NCBI GenBank assembly: GCA_965237875.1
Contig: CBDEGP010000001.1
Coordinates: 1 to 64,000, forward strand
DNA length: 64,000 nt
Source of the DNA: DAOUJI01 sp965237875
GTDB lineage: Bacteria > Chloroflexota > Dehalococcoidia > Lucifugimonadales > JAGWBF01
Direction: 5' to 3'
A program made the translations under genes and the position numbers. Positions 54,076-61,835 of this stretch are shown in pieces; position 1 is the stretch's first letter; the number at the start of each line of letters is the position of its first letter. Under the pieces are notes generated by a model that worked only from the letters and a program-made list of their open reading frames with translations, did not search any database and had not been told where the DNA came from.

Positions 54076-54828
54076 ATGTCCACCACTTCGAGACTGAGAG
54101 TCCTCGGCCTCTCCGCGATTGCGGCAGCAGCGATCGGCGTATTGCTAGTATATGTGATGTCTTCAGGGACTAGTGCGGCGCAGGAACTGTTAGAGGACGC
54201 CCAAGCCACAACTACCACCGTAGGAACCTACAATTTCACGATGAGCCTTTGGCATACGGCGCACGTTGAGGGAGACCCACCTCGGTACGAGACTTTCACG
54301 GAGGCGGTTGTGGTGTTTGACCAAGGTATGCACATTGTGATCGAGGCGAACGATGACTCACACAGCGAGTCGTTGCTACTGGATGGTAAACACTACACAC
54401 GTGACAGTGCCAACGGCGCCTGGGAGCAATACCCACATAGCTTTGACAGCTCCCAGATGGAACCGCTGGATTCTAGCAAGCATTTCCAGATAGTCAATGA
54501 CCTCATTGGTTTGAGCATCGTCGGGGAAGAAACCCTTCGGGGCATACCAGTTTCGAAAGTGACAGGAAGCTACGACATGCAGGCGCGAGCATTAGGTATC
54601 TGGGGCAATGTCGAGCAACTCGACGCCGGCTCACGGGATCCTCACGAGCAAATGTCGACTGGAAGCGAAGAATTTGTGGGCTGGGTAGGTGTCGAGGATG
54701 GCTTGGTTCACGCCTATGAGGTTCGTGGATCGTATCCGGGTGTCGGGGAGCTATTGCCGCTTCAATTTTGGTATCGCGTAGACTTCTCGGAATTCAACGC
54801 GCCTTTGGAACTGCCATCCCCGGAATAA
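54076..54828 (+). CDS. Exported protein, 250 aa, possibly LppX/LolA-like
   Basis: The N-terminal helix (about residues 10-30: GLSAIAAAAIGVLLVYVM) is a signal anchor or signal peptide without a lipobox Cys. The rest is beta-rich, with TYNFTMSLWHTAH, LLLDGKHYTRD and GIPVSKVTGSYD. This pattern resembles LppX/LprG or LolA-type lipid carriers, but the match is only by feel. An AGGAG lies 11 nt before the ATG. It follows the interrupted secreted-protein gene by 60 bp. Confidence 0.6.
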   Translation: MSTTSRLRVLGLSAIAAAAIGVLLVYVMSSGTSAAQELLEDAQATTTTVGTYNFTMSLWHTAHVEGDPPRYETFTEAVVVFDQGMHIVIEANDDSHSESLLLDGKHYTRDSANGAWEQYPHSFDSSQMEPLDSSKHFQIVNDLIGLSIVGEETLRGIPVSKVTGSYDMQARALGIWGNVEQLDAGSRDPHEQMSTGSEEFVGWVGVEDGLVHAYEVRGSYPGVGELLPLQFWYRVDFSEFNAPLELPSPE

Positions 54829-55040
54829 TGCCGGTAACGAGAGATGTAGTATGATGCATGCATTAGAACTCTGAAGGCCACCAGTTGGTCATATGCCCAC
54901 GGGATATTGAGTTCCTTTGGACGGTCCTGCATCCGCACGACAGTGAGTCTTGCTTCGCCCTATTAGCGACTGCTTGTACATGGTCAGGGGTTGCCAGTGG
55001 ACATCCCTTACGCGGGCCGTTCCCTTACAGGCGCGGCGGT

Positions 55041-55049
55041 GATATTATA
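55041..55049 (+). promoter_or_regulatory. Candidate extended -10 promoter for rplY
   Basis: TGA followed by TATTAT lies 38 bp before the rplY GTG start. Confidence 0.35.
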
Positions 55050-55086
55050 GTGGGAACCAGGCGCCCGCCCTGCAAAGGAGTCTCCC

Positions 55087-55728
55087 GTGCCAGACAGGAT
55101 TTCCCTCAAGCTTGAACCCAGGTCCTCCCTTGGGAAAAAGAACAGGGCCTTGAGAAGGTCCGGGTTGACGCCCGTGCACCTGTACGGCCCTGGGATCGAG
55201 CCTAAATCTCTTCAAATCACCAGCATCGACCTCGTGAAGGCGCTGGCCCAAGCCGGCGGCAATACTCCCGTATCAATAACCGTCGACGGCGAGGCCGACG
55301 AGCATCTGGCCTTCGCCCGAGAGGTCCAATGGGACCCGGTGAGAGGCGGTCTTCTCCACGTAGACTTTCTCAGAACCGAAGCCACGGAACTGGTCTCAGC
55401 CGAGGCGCCCATAGTCCTGCAAGGAGATTCGGCCGGGGCGCGGACGGCCTTCGGCTCGGTGGTCCAATTGCTCCGACACGTCAGGGTGGAGGCACTGCCC
55501 TTGGACATGCCCAGGGACATCCCCGTGGACGTGGGACTCCTGGATGAGCCCGACTCGGTCCTTCGCGCCGGGGACCTGACCATGCCCGTGGGGGTTACGC
55601 TTCTCACTGACCGCGAAGAGTTGGTGGCCCGCATCGAAACGGCAAGGGCCGAAGTCGACGCGCCCGGGGGGCGTCAAGAGCAGGCGCCTCCATCCGGAGA
55701 CACCGGCGCCGAGGAAGAAGGCCGCTAG
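55087..55728 (+). CDS. rplY: 50S ribosomal protein L25 / general stress protein Ctc
   Basis: The 213-residue product is the long CTC-type L25. The N-terminal 5S-binding domain (LEPRSSLGKKNRALRRSGLTP, written here in part) and REVQWDPVRGGLLHVDFL are typical. A C-terminal TL5 beta domain (LRHVRVEALPLDMP, DVGLLDEPDSVLRAGDL) and an acidic tail follow. The start is a GTG behind AAAGGAG. It binds 5S rRNA. The next gene starts at the base after its stop. Confidence 0.93.
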   Translation: MPDRISLKLEPRSSLGKKNRALRRSGLTPVHLYGPGIEPKSLQITSIDLVKALAQAGGNTPVSITVDGEADEHLAFAREVQWDPVRGGLLHVDFLRTEATELVSAEAPIVLQGDSAGARTAFGSVVQLLRHVRVEALPLDMPRDIPVDVGLLDEPDSVLRAGDLTMPVGVTLLTDREELVARIETARAEVDAPGGRQEQAPPSGDTGAEEEGR

Positions 55729-56478
55729 GTGTACCTGGTTTACGTGGGCCAGTCCGGGGTCCCGGGAGAGCCCGCAAGTCCTCACCGCCCTCTGCACGTG
55801 GCAACGGGACTCCTGGTCCACGAGGAAGCGCTGCAAAGCGTCAAAGCCGAGTTCGACGTGGTCTGCCACGGCTTCTTTGGCGATATGCTGGGGTCCCCAG
55901 GAGCTCCCGACAGCCTGTCCGTCTTGGACCTGGTCCTTGGGGAAGGGCCCTTCACGTCCTGGTCCCAGGAGCGTCGTGACAACCTGGTTGAAAGCTTGCT
56001 CAACATCATGACGCGAAGGCAGACTCCTGTGATCGCCGCTTACGTGAACTCGGAGAATTTCACCGCCGGCGCCGTCTGGACCGAGCCCTGGCACGCCTCC
56101 TTTTCCCGCGTCGTCTACAGCCTGGACCTCCTCATGGATGAGATCAACGTAGAGCAGGCGCCTCCCACCGTCAACCTCCATGAGGCCGCTCCCATCGAGA
56201 TTAAAGAGCGCGCCGTCATAGTCGCCGATGCCTCGATGGCCGTCCGGTCCCGAACCGTAGACGAACTGGTCCACACGTCCATTGACCTGCCGACCGGCTC
56301 GATTGCGGACAACGTCTTGTTCTCTGGCGCCCAGGCCGCCCACTCCCACCTGTTGGCCGACATGTGCGCCTACTTCGTGGGGGTCGGAGTCCAGGAACCC
56401 GCTGGCCAGGGGAACAGGCTGACGGCTCTGCAGGAAGCCCACGTCATTCAGGTCATATACCCGGTGGAATATTTCTAA
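55729..56478 (+). CDS. Unknown protein, 249 aa, weakly DUF3800-like
   Basis: The GTG directly follows the rplY stop, so translation is coupled. The start MYLVYVGQSG resembles the first strand of DUF3800 proteins (usually YVDESG), an RNase-H-like fold. Here the acidic residues are replaced by Gly and Gln. Late segments ADASMAVRSRTVDELVH and HLLADMCAYFV may correspond to the other core parts. If the link is right, it is probably catalytically dead. The family call is tentative. Confidence 0.5.
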   Translation: MYLVYVGQSGVPGEPASPHRPLHVATGLLVHEEALQSVKAEFDVVCHGFFGDMLGSPGAPDSLSVLDLVLGEGPFTSWSQERRDNLVESLLNIMTRRQTPVIAAYVNSENFTAGAVWTEPWHASFSRVVYSLDLLMDEINVEQAPPTVNLHEAAPIEIKERAVIVADASMAVRSRTVDELVHTSIDLPTGSIADNVLFSGAQAAHSHLLADMCAYFVGVGVQEPAGQGNRLTALQEAHVIQVIYPVEYF

Positions 56479-56517
56479 CCGGAGCAGGGCAAACCCGGCT
56501 TACCGGGTTTACCAGAC

Positions 56518-57462
56518 CTAGGTTGGCAGCAGAGCCCCGAGAAACTCGGGATAACCGGCCAGAAACTCCTTCCCTGATTGGGCCCGCCTTCCCTCCAGCT
56601 GAAGGACCTCCAACGCCAGCATCCCAGACCCCGTGATCACACCCAGGGGCGTGTCCGCGTCCAGCGCCGTCACAGAGCCGGGCGGCTCATGGGCTGTGGA
56701 GTCCACAGGGCGAGCGGATATGATCTTGAGGGTCTTTCCGCGCCAGTGGGTGTACAGGCCGGGCCAGGGAGTGAACGCCCGCAACTTCCGGTCCAACTCG
56801 ACGGCCGTCGAGTTCCAGTCTGCTTTTCCGTCCTCCCGTTTTAGCAACCTGGTTGTCGTCGCCCCGGCTTCCGCCTGGGGGAGGGCGTCAATCCGGTTCT
56901 CCATCCAGTCCGGCAGCCGCTCCCTCAGCACCCGGGACCCCAACTCGAAAAGCCGAAAGGTAAGGGCCTCGGCGGTCTCCCGCGGTCCTATGGACACCGC
57001 CTCCGCCGAGATTATGGGTCCCGTGTCCATCCCTTGGTCCAACAGCATCAGCGAGGCGCCCGTCTCTGTCCGACCGTCCATAATCGCCGCGGCGACCGGC
57101 GACGGCCCACGATACAGCGGCAGCAACGACGGGTGTATGTTGAGGCAGCCATGAGCGGGTATGGACAAGACCTCAGCAGGCAGGAACTTCCCGTAGGCCG
57201 CAACCACTATGATCTCCGGCGCCAAGACCGCCAACTCCTCAGCCGCGCCCGGACTCCGCAGAGATTCCGGCTGGTAAACGTCGAGTCCCAGCTCCAGGGC
57301 CCGCACCTTGACCTGGCTGGGCGCTGGGGCCTTTGTCCTGCCCTTTGGGCGGTCCGGCTGAGTATAAACTCCCAGGACCTGACAACCCGTTTCCAGCAGG
57401 ACATCCAAGGCCGGGATGGCAAAGGCAGGAGTTCCCATAAAGACAACTCGGACACCCAACAT
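56518..57462 (-). CDS. fmt: Methionyl-tRNA formyltransferase
   Basis: Fmt formylates initiator Met-tRNA using 10-formyl-THF. The 314-residue product has MGTPAFAIPALDVLL, the SLLP motif with catalytic Asn/His in CLNIHPSLLPLYRG, and LDQGMDTGPI. A C-terminal OB-fold segment (LRAFTPWPGLYTHW) follows. I use the ATG at 57462, which places VRVVFMGTP at the N-terminus; an ATG at 57492 is possible. It is divergent from dnaA. def is not adjacent. Confidence 0.93.
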   Translation of the reverse strand: MLGVRVVFMGTPAFAIPALDVLLETGCQVLGVYTQPDRPKGRTKAPAPSQVKVRALELGLDVYQPESLRSPGAAEELAVLAPEIIVVAAYGKFLPAEVLSIPAHGCLNIHPSLLPLYRGPSPVAAAIMDGRTETGASLMLLDQGMDTGPIISAEAVSIGPRETAEALTFRLFELGSRVLRERLPDWMENRIDALPQAEAGATTTRLLKREDGKADWNSTAVELDRKLRAFTPWPGLYTHWRGKTLKIISARPVDSTAHEPPGSVTALDADTPLGVITGSGMLALEVLQLEGRRAQSGKEFLAGYPEFLGALLPT

Positions 57463-57734
57463 AACATTCTGTAAAGCAGTATGGGAGGTCATTGTCGAAT
57501 TTCAGAACGCCAGCTTAGCGCCAATACACCATGTTCGATTATACCCAACGGAAGCGTATTACGAAAACCGCAACAGCAGCTTATTTGTACTAAACGAACT
57601 TTATAACTTATCTCAGAATTATACTATGTTCGACGCCAATTTTGGCCCCGAGATACTTTTCCGCGATTACTGCCTTGACAAGCCTTTCTTTGCGGCGCTT
57701 ATCCTTTTCACATGCCCCGGACCCGACTCTTTTT
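57463..57734. other. AT-rich fmt-dnaA divergent region
   Basis: These 272 bp read clearly more A+T-rich than the flanks, especially 57525-57640. ATGTTCGA occurs twice on the plus strand (57530-57537 and 57625-57632). I see no canonical DnaA boxes and no copies of TTAGTTCCA here. It may hold the divergent promoters and part of an origin. Confidence 0.45.
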
Positions 57735-59081
57735 ATGACCGACATCAAAGCTGTAAACGGGTGGAAAGCAGCGCTTGGAGAGCTCCAAGTGCGTGTGGAC
57801 CGGCACGTCTTCGACACGTGGCTGAGGGATACCCGAGGCCTCTCCATAGAGCGGGGAGTCCTGCTGGTGGGAGTGGCGACCCCCTTCTCGATTGAGTGGC
57901 TGGAACGCCGAATGTACCCCACCATCCGGGAGACCGTCCAGCGGGTCGTGGACGGAGCCTTGGACGTCGAGTTCCGGTCCATCCCGGTCCTGGACAGCTC
58001 AGGGGCGCCTCTGGACACTACACCCGCCGGCGCCGCCAACAGCCGCAGACCGACCCCCTCGTTGTGGTCGGGCCTGCACCCCCATTACACCTTTCCCCGC
58101 TTCGTGGTCGGACCGTCCAACCGGCTTCCCTACTCGGCGGCCAAGGCGGTGGCGGAAACACCCGAGAACGCTTTTCAACCGCTGTTCATCCACTCTCCCG
58201 CCGGACTGGGCAAGACCCACCTGCTGCAGGCCATCGGCCACAGCTCGATGGAACGGGGAGACCGAATACTCTACGTAACGGCTGAACAGTTCACCAGCGA
58301 GTTCATCGCGGCCATACGGACACGGTCCACCGAGGACTTTCGCGCCAAGTATAGGAGCGTCGACGTCCTTCTGGTCGATGACGTTCAGTTTCTCGCAGGC
58401 AAGGAACAGACCCAGGAGGCGTTCTTCCACACGTTCAACGACCTTTACAACTCCTCCGGCCAGGTCGTCCTGGCCTCCGACCGTCCGCCCCGGGCTCTCT
58501 CCGACCTCGAAGACCGGCTCCGTTCCAGGTTCGAGTGGGGCCTCATGGCCGACATCTCCGCTCCCGACATGGAGACTCGCGCAGCCATCCTTCGCACCAA
58601 GGCCGGGCACATGTCCGTCTCCTTGGATGACGCCGTCATCCACTATGCAGCCAACTATCCCTATCGCAACGTTAGAGAGCTGGAAGGATGCTTGAACCGC
58701 ATCATCGCGATGGCCAGGCTATACGACTCCGCCGTCACCATGGACCTGGCGGCTCAAGCCATCGCAGACCTGCTTCCCGACCTCGCCCGTCCGGACCCGG
58801 AAACCGTCCTCGAACATGTCGGTCTCCGGTTCTCCGTTGCACGTCAGGACCTGATCGGGACCAGCCGGAAAAAGGCCCTTATAAAAGCCAGATGGATAGC
58901 CATGTACCTCATGCACGAAGAGCTCTCCATGAACGACACCGACATTGGACGGATAATGGGCGGACGAGCCAACACAGCGGTAACCAAGGCGCTGTACAAA
59001 GTGAATTGTTCGCTGGATACAGACCCTGTAGTAAAGGACCATGTCGTCGCAATAAAAGAATCCCTCCTGCACGCTCCATAG
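57735..59081 (+). CDS. dnaA: Chromosomal replication initiator DnaA with altered DNA-binding signature
   Basis: DnaA binds and melts the origin and loads the helicase. The 448-residue product has domain I (VFDTWLRDTRGLS) and the AAA+ domain with GLGKTHLLQ (about residue 160) and LLVDDVQFLAGKEQTQEAFF. Domain IV is recognisable (SRKKALIKARWIAMYLMHEE), but the signature helix reads GGRANTAVTKA (residues 409-419; GGRANTAV at 58959-58982) where GGRDHTTVLHA is standard. I start at the ATG 57735. It is divergent from fmt and followed by obg. Confidence 0.93.
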   Translation: MTDIKAVNGWKAALGELQVRVDRHVFDTWLRDTRGLSIERGVLLVGVATPFSIEWLERRMYPTIRETVQRVVDGALDVEFRSIPVLDSSGAPLDTTPAGAANSRRPTPSLWSGLHPHYTFPRFVVGPSNRLPYSAAKAVAETPENAFQPLFIHSPAGLGKTHLLQAIGHSSMERGDRILYVTAEQFTSEFIAAIRTRSTEDFRAKYRSVDVLLVDDVQFLAGKEQTQEAFFHTFNDLYNSSGQVVLASDRPPRALSDLEDRLRSRFEWGLMADISAPDMETRAAILRTKAGHMSVSLDDAVIHYAANYPYRNVRELEGCLNRIIAMARLYDSAVTMDLAAQAIADLLPDLARPDPETVLEHVGLRFSVARQDLIGTSRKKALIKARWIAMYLMHEELSMNDTDIGRIMGGRANTAVTKALYKVNCSLDTDPVVKDHVVAIKESLLHAP

Positions 59082-59203
59082 AAACTTCCATCTCAACAAA
59101 CCCCTCTCCCCGCTTGCATACTCCTGCCATCCCGCTTCCGTTCTATTGCTCTATTGCCTCTTACATCATCGAACCATGTACAATAGGACATCAATATCTT
59201 CAC

Positions 59204-59288
59204 TTAGTTCCATCTCCTTCATGCTTAGTTCCATTGTCCTGTGGGTTAGTTCCAATATCTTCATGCCTAACAAGCATAGTTAGTTCCA
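59204..59288 (+). repeat. Array of four direct TTAGTTCCA repeats, candidate oriC DnaA boxes
   Basis: TTAGTTCCA occurs at 59204-59212, 59225-59233, 59246-59254 and 59280-59288, all on the plus strand. Starts are 21, 21 and 34 bp apart. The flanks share CTTCA or CTTCATGC before several copies. The array fills the dnaA-obg gap (59082-59333), which is A+T-rich by local standards, especially 59300-59345. Nine-base length, direct tandem layout and the dnaA flank suit an origin. Regulator sites for obg are the alternative. Confidence 0.6.
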
Positions 59289-59333
59289 CTGGCGGCAGAA
59301 CCACTATTATTACTAAAGGCTCACAACACCAAA

Positions 59334-60614
59334 ATGATAGATATAGCTAAGATAACCGTTATAGGCGGCGCGGGCGGTAATGGGTGCGTCAGTTTCCGCA
59401 GGGAGAAGTTCGTCCCCAGGGGTGGACCGGACGGTGGGGACGGCGGGCATGGGGGGAGCGTTTATGTGGTGGGTGACGCGTCGATAAATACGCTGCTTCA
59501 CTTGAGGTACAACTCCAGGTGGAAGGGGTCGCGGGGAGTCCACGGCAGAGGTCAGAACCGGAGAGGAGCGAATGGGGAGGACGTGAGGATAAAGGCTCCC
59601 CTGGGGACCGTGATTTGGAAGCTGGGAGAGGGAGAGAGAGTCGCGATTGCAGAGGTGTGGGAAAGCGGGGAGGAACTTTTGGTGGCGCGCGGCGGGCACG
59701 GGGGGTCTGGGAACGCACGGTTCGCTACGGCTACACAGCAGGAGCCTCTTCTGGCTGAAAAGGGGATGGACGGAGAGCGGGGGGAGCTTTTGCTGGAGCT
59801 TAAGCTGTTGGCCGACGTCGGAATAGTTGGGAAACCCAACGCGGGTAAGTCAACGTTGATGTCCGTCTGCTCACGCGCGACTCCGAAGGTTGCCGCGTAT
59901 CCCTTTACGACAACCGAACCGGTGTTGGGAGTGATTGACCTTGGCCGAGATTCTGAGCCGTTCGTGATGATGGAGGTCCCAGGGCTGATACAAGGAGCGC
60001 ACGAAGGGTCAGGCCTGGGCCATGACTTTCTGAGACACGCAGAGAGGGCCAAGCTGCTGCTTCATCTGGTGGATGGGAGCGGGGACGACCCTGCGGGGGA
60101 CATGAGACAGATAAACCGGGAGTTGAAGGCTTTTGACCAAGACCTCGGAGCCAAACCTCAGATCATCGTAGTCAACAAAGTTGACATCCCCGACGTGCGG
60201 GAGTTGGGCGACGTTCTTCAGGAGACGTTGAGCGCATCGAACAAAGGCGGGCCTGCAATGGGCCCCGTCCACTTGATCTCCGCAGCCACCGGTGAGGGCG
60301 TCAACGACCTGATGCTGAAAGTGGTGGAAACACTCAATGCGCTTCCCCAGGGCGCCCCACGGATAAGCCCGATGGTTCCGAAGACGGCGGCGGAGCCCCC
60401 TGCGTTCACCGTCACCCGGCGGGGAGGGACCTACCATGTTGCAGCCCCAAAGGTGGAGCGGATGCTTCCCCTGGCCGATCTCCGCGATTGGAGGGTGATG
60501 ATCCAGGTGTGGAAGCAGCTGAGGGACCTGGGTGTTGCGGATGCTCTGGAAGAAATGGGGGTCCGGCCGGGAGACACCGTGCAGATAGGCAGGGTTGAGC
60601 TGGAATGGCATTAG
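59334..60614 (+). CDS. obgE: GTPase Obg/CgtA
   Basis: Obg is a ribosome-associated GTPase. The 426-residue product has the Gly-rich Obg fold (GGPDGGDGGHGGS). The G domain carries G1 GKPNAGKST, G3 in the EVPGLIQGAHEGSGLG region and NKVD. A C-terminal OCT domain (YHVAAPKVERML) completes it. It lies 253 bp after dnaA, across the repeat array. It heads obg-nadD-pyrE. Confidence 0.96.
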   Translation: MIDIAKITVIGGAGGNGCVSFRREKFVPRGGPDGGDGGHGGSVYVVGDASINTLLHLRYNSRWKGSRGVHGRGQNRRGANGEDVRIKAPLGTVIWKLGEGERVAIAEVWESGEELLVARGGHGGSGNARFATATQQEPLLAEKGMDGERGELLLELKLLADVGIVGKPNAGKSTLMSVCSRATPKVAAYPFTTTEPVLGVIDLGRDSEPFVMMEVPGLIQGAHEGSGLGHDFLRHAERAKLLLHLVDGSGDDPAGDMRQINRELKAFDQDLGAKPQIIVVNKVDIPDVRELGDVLQETLSASNKGGPAMGPVHLISAATGEGVNDLMLKVVETLNALPQGAPRISPMVPKTAAEPPAFTVTRRGGTYHVAAPKVERMLPLADLRDWRVMIQVWKQLRDLGVADALEEMGVRPGDTVQIGRVELEWH

Positions 60615-60646
60615 GATGGGCGGCAGGGTCGTCGGCTGGGGAATAG

Positions 60647-61234
60647 ATGAGGCTCGGCCTGATGGGCGGCACGTTTGACCCGGTCCACGTGGGTCACCTT
60701 CTGGCGGCCGAAGAGGCTCGCATAAGGCTCGAACTGGATGAGGTGTTGTTCATACCGGCTGGAAAGCCCTGGATGAAGGAAGGCGGCGGAGTTTCCCCTG
60801 CCCATCACCGTATGAATATGGCGGCCCTGGCCACCGCCTCCAATCCTTGCTTCTCGGTGTCCTCCATCGAGGTGGACAGGGACGGTCCGACCTACACGGT
60901 GGACACGTTGGAAGAACTGCACCGTGTAAACCCCTCTTGGGAGCTGTTTCTGATTGTGGGCGCCGACTCATCGGCGCAGATGGACCGATGGAAGGAGCCT
61001 GAGCGCATCATGGAGCTCTGCATGGTTGTGGCGGTCCCAAGGCCGGGATATGACGCTCCGGTTACAGGCGCCGGACCGGAGGAGTCCGGAAGGATCATAT
61101 ACTTGGATGGTCCGCTGGTGGATGTAAGCTCTACGGAAGTGAGGGAAAGGGTGTCCAGGGGAGTCTCGGTGCGGCATTGCGTTCCGGACCCTGTCGATGA
61201 GTATATTCAACGTCACGGTCTGTACAAGACGTAA
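60647..61234 (+). CDS. nadD: Nicotinate-nucleotide adenylyltransferase
   Basis: NadD makes deamido-NAD from nicotinate mononucleotide and ATP. The 195-residue product has GLMGGTFDPVHVGHLLAAEE with the HxGH motif, IVGADSSAQM and the DVSSTEVRERV (ISSTxIR-type) motif. It follows obg by 32 bp. rsfS, which often follows nadD, is absent; pyrE follows instead. Confidence 0.94.
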   Translation: MRLGLMGGTFDPVHVGHLLAAEEARIRLELDEVLFIPAGKPWMKEGGGVSPAHHRMNMAALATASNPCFSVSSIEVDRDGPTYTVDTLEELHRVNPSWELFLIVGADSSAQMDRWKEPERIMELCMVVAVPRPGYDAPVTGAGPEESGRIIYLDGPLVDVSSTEVRERVSRGVSVRHCVPDPVDEYIQRHGLYKT

Positions 61235-61267
61235 TGCACACCGCAGAATTTGGGCTTGAGGGACGCA

Positions 61268-61828
61268 ATGACGGCTGATGCGGAACGCCTGCTGGAGTTG
61301 GCCGTGTCCAGGGGGGCGTTGACATACGGGGAGTTCACCCTGTCATCAGGCAAAGTCAGCCCATATTACTTCGACGGGCGGCTGTTGACCCTGGACCCGG
61401 AGGGGTCTTTTCTGGTTGGACGCGCCTTCCTGCCTGTTGTCAGAGAGGCCGGGGCCGAGGCCGTGGGCGGGCCCACGTTGGGCGCCGACCCCATGGCGGC
61501 GGCAATAGCGTTGACCAGCCACCTGGAGGGAACCCCCATCCCGGCTTTCATCGTCAGGAAAGAGGCCAAGGGCCACGGCGCCGCCCGGGTCATCGAAGGC
61601 CCGTTGGCCGGGGGAAGCAAGGTTGCGGTGGTGGACGACACGTGCACGTCGGGCGGGTCCCTTCTCAATGCAATAGAGGCTGCCGAGGCAGCCGGCTGCA
61701 CTGTGGTCATAGTGGCCACCATATTGGACCGGCGAGAGGGCGGGAGCGACGAGATACGCCGCAGGGGGTATGACTACTGGACCCTGCTGGAGGCTGGCCC
61801 GGACGGTGTGGTGAAGGCGGCTGTTTAG
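61268..61828 (+). CDS. pyrE: Orotate phosphoribosyltransferase
   Basis: PyrE forms OMP from orotate and PRPP. The 186-residue product has FTLSSGKVSPYYFDGR, VRKEAKGHG and the PRPP loop VAVVDDTCTSGGS. I use the ATG at 61268 behind GAGGGA; a TTG 18 nt upstream is possible. It converges with gyrB, leaving 7 bp between stops. Confidence 0.93.
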   Translation: MTADAERLLELAVSRGALTYGEFTLSSGKVSPYYFDGRLLTLDPEGSFLVGRAFLPVVREAGAEAVGGPTLGADPMAAAIALTSHLEGTPIPAFIVRKEAKGHGAARVIEGPLAGGSKVAVVDDTCTSGGSLLNAIEAAEAAGCTVVIVATILDRREGGSDEIRRRGYDYWTLLEAGPDGVVKAAV

Positions 61829-61835
61829 CCCCTGC

